Origin: Apricaphanius iberus
Lineage: Eukaryota; Chordata; Actinopteri; Cyprinodontiformes; Aphaniidae
Assembly: GCA_028564705.1 (NCBI GenBank)
Contig: JAPXFQ010000256.1
Location: 2,966,001-3,030,000, forward strand
Direction: 5' to 3'
Length of the DNA stretch: 64,000 bases
Shown: one piece after another, positions 38,001 through 50,000 of the stretch
Position numbering within the stretch: position 1 is the stretch's first letter
How the letters are laid out: the number at the start of each line of letters is the position of its first letter
Translations under genes and position numbers: made by a program
The notes under the pieces: generated by a model
Seen by the model: the letters and a program-made list of their open reading frames with translations, nothing else
Database searches by the model: none
What the model was told of the DNA's origin: nothing

Positions 38001-41000
38001 ACAGAACACCCCCTACTTCAATCTGCAAAGCATTCTCATTCCAAACTTTCAGCCGTTGGAAAACTTAAGATAGCAACTCCCAAAGTTCGTCGGCAGTCTT
38101 CCCCTAGCATCAAGAACCTAAACATGTCCCACAAAAGCCTGCAACATTTCAGTCGCAGTGACAGTCTGTCACCAGACAGTAAAATGGTTAGCTTTGAGCG
38201 AACATCCTCCTTTTTTTCATCTTCCCCTCCACGATCTCAGTGTTCTATAAGTCGAACTCCAAGCCAGAGCTCTACATGCTCATCTACAAAATCTGCCATT
38301 CTGGGAATTGTCAATGGCCGGATCACAGACATTCTTAGGGAAAGGTCCTCCAGCCCCTCCTCATCTGGACCAGATCAAATGTCCCCTCTTCCCTCCCCAT
38401 ATAGCCAGATGACTGCTCCTCGTACACCGGACCATTTAAGTGGGCACGCAAGTGATACCACTAGTGTGTTGAGTGGAGATTTGCCACCAGCCATGGGGAA
38501 GACATCCTTGCACTTTTCTAACCGGAGCAGTCTGGTTAGCAGTGGGTATGACAGCTTAGTAAGAGACAGTGAAGCCACGGGAAGCAGCACTTCAAACAGA
38601 GATTCTGTCAGCGACAGGAGTGGATCTCTACTCAGTGTGACTCGCAGCAGCCGATCATCACGGAGGAGAGGAAACAGAGGTAAGACAGCTGTAGAAACGC
38701 TTTTTAAAACCTGAGAGATGTTCTCTTTGGCAATATGTATGTAAGCCTCTGATAACATTACTGCACATATTGTTTTAGATATTTCTAACCAAACAGAGGG
38801 CTAAATTCCATAAAATATGAACTACGTATTTCTAGCCAGTAGATAGCAATAATATCAACAATATTACTTTTTAAAAAGCATGGCCAAAGCATGTGTTAGG
38901 CTTTATCGGGCTTTATTATTCCTAAATAACCATTCAAGAGTTCTGTGCTTCAAGTCTTACAATATTTAAGCACAGCAATAACCTTTTTATAAAAAAATAA
39001 ATGTCTTTCAAAGTTGAAGCGAACGTTACATTTGACCAAATCCTCTAAGAAATCAACTTTTTTAACATGCTAAAACATAAATAGATTCAGAGTCAGGACA
39101 AATGGGAACAAGTGTGGACAGAAAAAGACAGCTTGTCGTACGAGAATATGTACACTGCAAAAAAAAAGACACATGTCCGGAGTATGATCAGTGACTATAC
39201 ATGTTGTGTAGATTTTAGCACACAGTATGCAATCCTCCAATCAATTGATTGACACAGTGAAAGTGTTATTTTCTGTGACTGAAGATCTGGCAGAGGACAT
39301 TTTAAGATTATAAAATAAAATAAACAGATAACAAAAAGAATGCATATCAATATTTGCATACAAAGAAATTAACAATTTAATGGGAGCAATTATTTAAAAT
39401 GTCTCACACATACAATGTGTTAAAATTAACTCAACATGTGTAGTCCCTGATAGGGCTGAATGCTTCTGGAAAATAATCTAGTTGCAATTTTTTTCTTCAG
39501 TATTGCAATTGTGATTTCATTTGCGATTATCTTTTATGGGGCTTTTCTCATGTATTTTTTAACAAATGCAAGCAAGAAAATCAATCCGTATTATTATAAA
39601 CAATGTCAGATTTTTTTAGACATAATTTATTCTATTCCATAGGCTAGACTTATTTTAAGATAAAGGCAAATGAAGCATGGCTGAATATAAACAAGATTAT
39701 TTATCTACTTAAATCCCCATAAAAAACTTATTTGCATAACGATGGGCATCACATTGAAATGCAAACAAGTTTTTTTTTCCTGCAGATCCCAGCTGGCAAA
39801 CCCCTTTCCAGGCCGGCTGCAATGTTTTCGCTCCTGGGGTCATCTGTGTGTGATGTTTTTTTAGGTGTTGATAAAGGTTCGTAGTGTACATTGTGAGGTA
39901 GCAACATAATAATCTGTAAAATACCTGGTGTTGTGCAGCATCAGCGTTTTTATAGCCAACATAATTTTCCATGTACTATTCCTCTTTGTTACCACATTTT
40001 GAGCAGTGTTGGTTTCTGTCAAGCTTTGGAACACTTTATAACAAGTTAAAGCACAGTGTTAACTTATCTCCCTGCTTTGTTTGAGCTGCTCACAAGTCAT
40101 GTAACTTTCCCAGATCTCATGCTCATGACCAGTGAAATTCCAGCCTTTGCAATTAAAAAATCTGATTTTGTCACATTGGGATTTTATTGCATGTGCAATT
40201 AATTGTTCACCCCAGTCCCTGATCACACTCAGGACATGTGCCATTTTCGACATATCTGTTTTTGCAGTGTAATTTGACAAGGAGCTGCTGCAAGGATTGA
40301 CTATTTTATATCTTCACATTTTAAATAGTCTATAGCATCATATATCAGTGATTACAAAATCTGAAGTCTTTGTGCATGTACTCTACCTTAACTTGGAGAT
40401 GTCCAAAATGCTGATGAGATTTCACAATCAAACAGGTTCTATAAGGCAGAGTTAGAAAGCTAAATTGAGTAGTGACATTTCCGTACTTTGATCAGCCTTC
40501 CTGTTATCTGGTTTTATGTCTCATTCACGCTTGTTCTATTCCACCCGAATGAACACAAGACATGTTTTGACTTACTGTAGATAGAACCTCTACACTTCCT
40601 TTTACTTTGAAAAGCTGAAGCCTAGTTTATACTTCTCCATCAGCAAGTTTGCACCCAGATGCAGACTTAATGACACAGATGTTACTCGGTATACTTCTCT
40701 GTGTGTAGTATTGCAAACAGCAAGGGGTGCTAACCTTTTCTGGCAGCTCTGCCTTCCATTACCAAGTGAACTATTTTATTTTCTTCAGCTTGTGAACACA
40801 TTCTCCCTCAAGGAGCAATGACCGGCAGAATGTACGTTTTAATTGAGCTTGAAAGATATTTACTACTAAGTGCAGCTCACCATATTAGATAAACTGGCCT
40901 TGCAATGTTAAGCATGTAGCATTGACTACTGATTACATCGACTATAGAGGACCATCCTGGTGAAAATATCTCTCCCTGATATATGCCTGACCAGTCACAG

Positions 41001-44000
41001 GCATATGCTCTCCATTGACGGAGGCGGATAGTTGAAGAATTGGGCTATACTCTGTTTGTCTTTGTGACGGACCTCCCTTGCGTCGACGGATAATGGCATT
41101 GCGTCTATCCGTTTCGATGTAGAAACAGAAGTATAAACTAGGATTAAGTTTGAGTCTTCACCCAGTAAAACATTCAAACTGAAGAGTGCGCAGTATATGT
41201 GCTGATCTCCTTACAGCTCAATCTGAAACCATTCAGGTCAACAGCTCAGTTAGTTTATATCCAGTAAGAGAAAAATAAATTATGCCTTAGTTCAATTAAA
41301 TCTGAGATTTTGAAATGCATATTACTACTTTCGTCTGGGTGAAGTCGAACTGAAATGGCCTTCTCCTAATCGAGCTAAGACACCCATATAATGCGATTAG
41401 ACAGCCAAATCCCTTTGCATGTAAACGACATCCCAGTTAAATAGAGATATTACGGGCCTGGCCTGTTGTTGAAACCACAGAAACAGGAATAACACATGTA
41501 TGACAACAACACAGCGGAAACAACACGTATAAAACAATACAAAAATACAGTACTTGCAGAATTTACTGTGTAGCACAGTTGTTAACATCCATGTCTTTGT
41601 TTTTACTATGTCTGATTCACTGCTGCCAGCATTTGTTTACTATTTGCGTGACGCTGAAGACCAACCAGAAGAATGTAAACGCAAAAAGGTGCATGCCGCC
41701 ATGCACCTTTGCAGAGTTGCACACACTTCATTGCAGAACATGTCAACTCAGATGTTTTAATCAACAAGGATGCAGGAAACAATTTTGGTTTTTGTTTTTA
41801 ATTTACAAAATACCTATTACATAAAGTCAAACAAAAACTGTTGTTGTCACAGTATGCTGAAATATAGTAAAATATGTTTTGGTAGGGGCCAGTAACGGTA
41901 GTTAATTTCAAAAGCAGCTTATTAATTTAACTTAGGTTTACAGTGTAATGAGGAAGCTTCTGAAAACATGAACAGATGAACAACAACAGAAAAAGATTGA
42001 AAATTGAAAAGTTTATTCCCCAACCCCCCCAATTAAGAACAACACTTTTTTAAAGAATCAGATTTGGAAAAGGTACAGACCACCAAAAGTACTTTTACAC
42101 GAATGGTACTTTCAGCTAGAGCAGTACTGGGTTGTAATCTGGCTACATAACATATTTATGTGACATTAATTAGACATGACACACAGCTGTAAAGGCCAGT
42201 CAGGCCTAGTTTCCTTAAAGGGCTTCACGTCTAATTGTGTATGACATTACATCATTAATATATGATGCCGGTCCCTACTAATGGAAGCATAATTGCAGAA
42301 ACTAAGTGTGTTTGGCTGATTAAGTAAATTAGAAAGTTGGGTGTGTGCATTTACAATCATATTTGCTAAAAGAAACATACTGCAAGCTGGTAAATAGAAA
42401 ACATGACTGAAAGGGGAGGAAAAAGGATGAAAAAAAACCCTATTCAAACATAGGAGACAGGAGCATTTATACTATTTTAAAGTCTCTTATCCTACTTTGC
42501 TTAAAATTAATTCACACTTCTTGTACTTGTCCACACTATCCACATTAAAAACCAAAAAGCATTAATGGTGTTTGGTCCCAAAATGTTTTACAGTGGGTAT
42601 GTTGTGTTCAGGATGATGTGCATTGTTAATTTTTCGTCACATATAGCATTTTTATTTTAGGTCTCATCCAACAAGGCACCTTACCCATAATTCTTTAGGA
42701 ACTAGTTAGAATATTCTGTTTTTACCTGGTGTTCTACTTTTAGCTTTTTAACCGACTTCTTAATGTATGGTCTTGTTTGTGTCTTCTATTTTCTGGAGGT
42801 CTTTTCTGTACCGCTGCATAAAAAAAAAATTACCTCATGGTACCAATAAGGAACCTAATCTAATCTAACCTAACCTAACCTAACCTAACCTAACAGTGGT
42901 ATCATCTGCACCTCGGATGGGTCAGCTGAGGTGCAGTCATTTGTGTAAGAAGAGTGAGATAAGAGTGGGGTAATAGTGGGAAGAGAACACGCCCCTTGGG
43001 GATGTGGGTGCTGATCATAGACTGTAAAAAAGAACAGACAGCGCCTCCTCACTCCTCCCCGTTTACCGGAATGACACACTTTCATGGGGGAATTCATGGA
43101 GGATTCACAGACTCCTCCTCCCCAGCTCTGACGAAGCATGTTCCTAAAAAGGGCATAGGGGCGGGATCTTCACTGTAGACTCGGCCCTCGCGGGGCTTGT
43201 ATGGGCGTGTAGTTTGGTCGTAATCACGCCAATTCTGCTCCCGCGTCGTTAGCTCTGATGCTAAACTTGGCTCGGCCCGCTCATTAATTATGCAAGATTT
43301 CAAAAAATTATCTTACGAAAACCAGCCTGGTGCCCAGGCTTTTTATGAGCCCAGCGTTATCTCAGGAAGAATATGTAGCCATAGAACGTTTAAAACAATG
43401 GGGCACCAGGCACTAAAGTTGTTTTTAACGTGTCCAAAGTCCAATGCTTTTCAACTACAGCAATGGAGGAGCAATGGTGGCCTCCATGGTATGTGGTCAC
43501 AAAGCAGAGCAGCCAGCGGCCATTGGTGCTGATAGGTCTTGTGTGGGAGAAGATGCTCCCCAGTCTCACCTGCTGCTGTTTGTCAGTCAGTAGCAGATAC
43601 TTGGACCTTGCTGATGACTACCAAAACATGCGGCTTGTCTAAAACTTGCCAAGGACCATGAACCCTAATGCCAGTGGGGATGTTCAATAAAGGCTAGATT
43701 TAGTTAAATCTCCCTATTTGGGTTTTCATACTGTGCAAAGAATAATGCTCCATTAAAATCTTGAGATATTGGTTAATAATCTATCTCTACAGTACATTTC
43801 TCTGCAATGTTCTCTCTGACCTATCTGTTGTGTTCCTCTGGCTTTCATGAGTGCTGGATATTGATTCAAATCTCAAGAATCAATTTAATTCAGATTCTTG
43901 AGATTTAGAATCGATCATGACTTTTACATGTTTGGGATGGCTTTTTCAGAAAGAGCTTTGCGAGACACCATAATGCAGTGCGATTCCGCTACTTTCGTTT

Positions 44001-47000
44001 GCTGCCTCACACCCCTTTTTTCAACAACAGAACACAAGCACATATCCTCGCAAATGAAGCCCGCAACCATCTCAGTTATTTTAAGAGAATTAGCTGGTAG
44101 CTGTAGTGTTTCCTTGAGATTCACTTGTTGTGACCTGGTGGAAGGCTTGGATCTGAGATCTTGCTGAGGTTGCAACATATGATTCCTGGGGTTGGTCTAC
44201 TTATTATTAGAATTCTGAAGCAACTGTTTGCGTTGGATTTTTCTCTTTGGGGATAAATACAAACGTCACATGTCAAAATTTCTGTCTGAAAGACATCTTT
44301 AAAACCATATATTTTCTATTCACTTTACAATTATGCCCTACTTTGTGTTGGTCTGTCGCATAAAATGTATTGCACAAAAAATGAGGTGGCTCATCACAAA
44401 CTGCAATTAGAGAAATTAGCCTTTGGGTGAAGCAGCAGGCTCCAACAATCCGTTTTCTCTTTGACTATTAAATTAAGAGTCAGGATAAGAAACGGGGGGG
44501 GAAAGTGGTTGAAAAGCAGCACTTCACGGCGCTTCTGCTCCCTCCCAGGTACTCATCAGAGCCGTTTGTCCCACAACACCTCCCTGTCCATGAAACGGTC
44601 AGCTAGCAGTCTGCGCTCTCGCTGGATGGGGCAGGAAATTCCAGAGGCATACGAGATCAAGGTTTATGAGATCGACAATGTGCAAAGGATGCAGAAAAGA
44701 GCAGGTGCTGACAAACAGGTGCTGGCTTTATTTTCCTTTTCAGTTCAGCGCGGAATAATTGTTTTTTCTTTTTTATGTGTAAAAGCAGAGGTAAAGTAGC
44801 CAGTTTGATTTTTTCAAATGTCACACAATGGAAAAATCAACCAACCTTGGAAAACAGCCAAGTAAATCCCTAAAAATATATCTTGGAGGAAAGTCGGAAC
44901 AAAGAAATCCCTGATTGTATTGTGCAGCCTCTAGTTGTTAATGTGAATAGGAGAAGGTTGTGGTTGGTAAACTAAGCCTGGATCAAGACCAATAAAATGT
45001 GCCTGAAAGCAAAAAGCAGTGCATATGGTGACGTTATGTCCCCAATGACAACAGGTCAGGCCCCCTGAGACTGTTCCCTGTCGCCGCCAGTCTCAGACAC
45101 AGCAAACTTTGATACAATTTTAATGAGCACATGGGGAAAACTGGGTCAATGCCCTGCAACCGAGAACAAAGAGTGACACTGGAAGCAACTGTGTAGAATA
45201 TAGGTAATCTGTCCTCAAGAAGAATTGCAAAAATATATCGCTTTACATAATGCTTTGTCGCAGAATAATAGTACGTTAGAAACCATTTTGTCATACTACA
45301 ACCTCAAACTAAAGTCTATGTTATTTTATTTCATATGGTAGACCAACACAAAGTAGAGTACAATAAAGTCAAAGGTAAAGGATACATGGCTTATAATATA
45401 TTTTACAAATAAAAATGTGAAAATTGTGAGCTCTAGGTGTATGTTTTGGGTTGTCTGCTAGAAGGTTTTCTTGTTTTAATATAGCTCTATCTATTTCCCA
45501 TAAACTTTGAATAGGATTGGTCCTTGAAGAGGAAATCATCTCCACAGCGTGATGCTGCCTCCAAAAATACTGAGGCCAGAATGTTCTTTTTTGGTCTCAC
45601 CTGACCAGAGCACCTTTCTATAAATGTTTGCTTCAAGAGTTGTGGCAAACATCAAAAAGGATTTTTTTTTAAACTCAGATTTCTTGCCACTCTTCCAGAA
45701 ATGCCTGATTTGCAAAGAGCACATCGATAGTTCCCCTAAAAATTCTCCCACATGAGCTTTGGATCTTTGCCTCCCCTCCAGAATTACCTTTCGTTTGCTT
45801 TCTGAATTATGCTGTCCTTATTTGGCCTGTCACTACGTGGTTCATTGTTTGGATTTGAAAGTGTTGCAGTTGTGCTAAACTTCATTCATTTTTTATTATG
45901 CTGATGCTCGTTTGTGTTTGTCTATTGCTTCAATTCCTAATAAAATATATGGAAATATATGACTGCATTGTGACAAAAAGAGAAAACGGGGGGTTGGGGT
46001 GAAGGCTATTATATGCAAGGTGTGGTATTTTAAATACAGTTCACTAAATCTGTGTCTCTTATATTGGGCACTTTTTTTTGCAGGGTTTGACCTTTAAAAT
46101 GATTTCTTCCACGTAATTATATGAGTACATGTGTGCACAACTACATATTGGCCTTCAGAGCTATAATTTTTATCTGCACACATAAACCCTATCTTTATTT
46201 GTGCTTGTTATTTGGAAAAAATCAAACAAACAAACGGAGCATTTAGAAAGAAAGTGTAGTGGTAACATTTATTTGTATGGACTGTTAATTTCAGGTCCTT
46301 GGATGCTTCAGCGCCAAGCTGAGGTTTTTGGAGCATCGTCAGCAGAGGATCTCAGAGGTCCGAGTCAAGTACAACAGACTGTGGAAAGAACTGGAGCACG
46401 TCAAACGCAAGCTCATGCTGGAGCCCGCCAAGTGGAACCAAGAGTGTCAGTAAAAAAAAATCGTATTTGTTTTAGTTATGTCATTTATGTTCTGTCTGTT
46501 TTCTCAATGTTATCAAACAAGAGTTGTTTTGAATTCTTGGGCAAGATATAAAAGAAAGAACCATGCCACAGACTTTAATGAAGCGCTTTAAACAAAAAAA
46601 TAATGAAGCTGTTTACACATTGTATTTTCTTAAGCAGACTGTTTGGCAAGGCAAGGCAATTTTATTTATATAGCAATCTTTCAACACTAGGCAATTCAAA
46701 GAGCTTTACATGATTCAGTGATAATTATACCAAATACATGATTACAGAAGCATGATTAGAGAAAAACAGAAACATATTGGTTTAACAGATAGACATCATC
46801 AATGAATAATAAAAGATGATGTAAGGAACAAATTTATGCAATATATATTAAAAACAGATAAAACACAATTTTATGCACTATAGATTAAAAACAGATAAAA
46901 CACAATAGGTTAAAAGGAAATAAAACTTAAACCACAAGAATCAAATAGTGATCAGAAAGCGCAATTTAGGGCTCAAAGGAAGCTCTGAATAGTAGAGTTT

Positions 47001-50000
47001 TAATCTTTGATTTATAAGAGCCTAAGGTTTCAGAATTTTTAGAATTCTTCTGGAAGTTTGTTCCAGATTTGTGGAGCATAGACGCTGAAAGCTGCCTCTC
47101 CCTGTTTAGTTCTAATTCTAGGAATGTTAAGTAAGCTCGAGTTGGAGGACATGAGTGGTCTGCCGGGTTGGTATAGTGACAGCAGATCTCCAACATACTT
47201 TGGTGCTAAACCGTTCAGTGATTTATAAACTAGTAGGAGTATTTTAAAGTCTATTCTCTGAGCTACAGGAAGCCAGTGTAAGGACTTAAGAACTGGGGTG
47301 AGGTGTTCTACTTTCCTAGTTCTAGTGAGAACACGAGCAGCAGCGTTCTGGATCAGCTGCAGTTGTCTGATTGACTTTTAAGGTAGACCTGTGAGGACGG
47401 CGTTGCAGTAATCAATCCGACTAAAGATAAACGCATGGATCAGGTTTTCAAGGTCCTTCTGTGTCATCAGTCCTTAAATCCTACAAATGTTCTTCCGGTG
47501 ATAGAAGGCTGACCTTATTGCCTTTATGTGACCCTGGAGGTTCAGGTCTGAGTCCATTATTACAACTAGATTACGAGCCTGATGAGTCTTTTTTAGTTGT
47601 ATTAGCTGAAGCTGTGTGCTGACTCTGGATCATTCCTCCTTAGGTCCAAAAATAATTACGTCTATTTTGTTTCTGATTAGCTGGAGAAAGTTACGGGACA
47701 TCCAGTCATTGCAAAATATAATGCAATTCAGACCCCGAATTTGTGTGACCTAAGTCGACCCAGCAGCTTCAACAGGAAGAAGATCGCGACTCGCAGCTCA
47801 ATCAGCTGTTGGAATGGATTCTCCTGCAACCGGCAAACAACCAAACACGACTCAAAGCACGCTAAAAGTGGCACTAAGAAGCTCTCATTAGCAGCTTCTT
47901 GTGAGTCAAAAGCAAAATATGATAAAAGTCAGACAGACATCAGGATATCATCTGATTCGGTTCGCCATTGGAATGTCTGTTCACCCTTTGAAATCTATAT
48001 GTGCCCAAAATATCTATAGAGGCGTTTCTGCCCACCGGGACAAAAGGAAGATTTTACTTACTCTGTCGCTCAACATGGTGCTTGTTTTCATAACACTGGT
48101 ATATACGCAGTGCTTTGGCGGAATGTTGCTGAGTTTGTGCTCGCTTCTGTGACGGTTGCTGCAGTTACTTCCAGCGCCGGCCGTGTCGCTCATGAGCTTC
48201 CTTCCCCATACTCCTTTGAGACATGTTCAGAAAAGTGCATTTGCAGAAAAGTGCGTTTGCATTGAAGAATGTGGGCTTTATCCAGAGACATCTCAATGTT
48301 CAGTGGGGCATTTAGTAACATTTCATATCTGCACCAGCCACCCCAACACAACCCTGTTTAACTGTTCGAATATAATTTTTTGACAATTACAGTCTTCTTC
48401 TTTCTCTTTCGGCTTTTCCCTTTGGGGTCGCCAAAGCGAATCATCTATCTTCATTCAGTCCCATCCTCTTCCCTCACACCAACTAACTTCATATCCTCTT
48501 TCACCACATCCATAAATCAAAAATAAAAGGTTGAAGGGTGAAATTATATACATTTAGGCAAAGGCAAAAATTTTGGCTATACTGCCATACCGCGGTAATG
48601 CATTTTGATGTCTTCAAGGTGTGCCTACATACTTTGTATCGCTATGCAAGGGGGATAAACAATGATGTTCAGATATTGTAAGTTTAAAATTTGTAGTTTT
48701 ACATTTTAACAGAAAAGAAAACAGTTGACCTTGACGTTTTTAATTCAAATATGTGCAGGTTTTTTGTAGTGCCATATTAAGTTAATAAATTACTAGGAAA
48801 GCACAGAATTTTGATATTTATTTTCATTGCATCTAGGGGCTAACTTCTTTCCAGATTTTGGGAGACACGCAGCTTGATGAGCAATTTAGTGTCCAGTTTC
48901 CATCAAAATCAGCAGTTATGATCAATAACTTAATATTAATATATATATATTAATAAGATTCAATGACTTACTTGATTAATTAAATCGAAGCCAGGGCGCC
49001 ACACCTTTGTTAAAAATAATTTTGGGAGAATTTGTTTTAAAAAATCCAGAAATGTCAGTCTCTTTCTGGAAGGATAAGAGCTCAAACGCCATAAGTAACT
49101 GCAGTCCCACGCCGAAGAAGACATAGGGACTTCTTCTTAAAATATAATAGGGTTTTATTAACAAAATAAATTAGCCTTACAGCCAACTCAATTCCCATCT
49201 ATTCTAATAATGTGATCTACAAACAATCTTAGCAAGTGGATACTAAATGTAACCAAATCGAAACAAAAAACAGCAAAAAATAATTGGACAGAACAAAGTC
49301 ACACAAGCATCACTTCAAAGATTCCATTATCACTTCGGGGTGTTTGTGTGTGTGTTTGTGTTCGTGTGTGTGATTGTGGAGAGGTGTCATAAAGTGTGAT
49401 GCACTTATCTGTCCCGCAATCAACTCTATGGAACAGAGCAGACAAAGGGACTTCAAAGGCTAGCCTCAGTCAGCAGCGGAGATGATGTGGAAAGAAAAGC
49501 CTGATGGTATTAGTACGTAGCAGACAATGAAACCACGCAATTTGGGCCTAGGCTGGACAACTGGGCAGACTACACGCGAATGAAACCAACGTCAATAGAA
49601 TGCAAAGAAAAAGAAAAGGAAGAGGAGATGTAACACTGCTTTTTGGTGACATTCAGTGAACACAGAGCAAGCATACACTGCTCAAAACTTGCGTTAGGCG
49701 ACACTAATGAACAATTAGCAAACATTGCTTTAACGGTTATAAATAAATCAAATAAAAAAACTCACACAAAATTATGACTCTACTGATATATTTATCAAGC
49801 TATTAAAATAGTCCTCTTTCCAATATTAGAAAAAGTCATAAATAAATAAAAAAAGTGCATTAATTTAGATTAAACTACAATCTAAATGTCTTAAAAATCT
49901 ATTAAAAAAAACTATTGAGCACTCTAAAGATGATAAATCCTTAATTAGCCCGACTATGAATGACAATTAAATGAGTTCTGAAATAAATACTACACAAAAA

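Larger units (their letters stand above)
38680..44548 (+). other. kif26b intron 12
   Basis: Holds a hAT-like repeat (39450-40220), a MITE (40621-41142), a hairpin (41685-41710), a (CTAAC)n tail, a small LINE fragment, a repeat end at 43013-43320 and a repeat fragment near 44330-44400. Confidence 0.85.

Noticed and set aside
42865..42894. Interstitial telomere repeat
   Set aside because: The vertebrate unit is CCCTAA. Here the unit is CTAAC with CTAAT variants, better explained as a retroposon tail or microsatellite.
47741..48152. Independent small genes after the L2 fragment in intron 14
   Set aside because: Frames are short and overlapping and resemble repeat-derived peptides; treated as transposon-derived instead.
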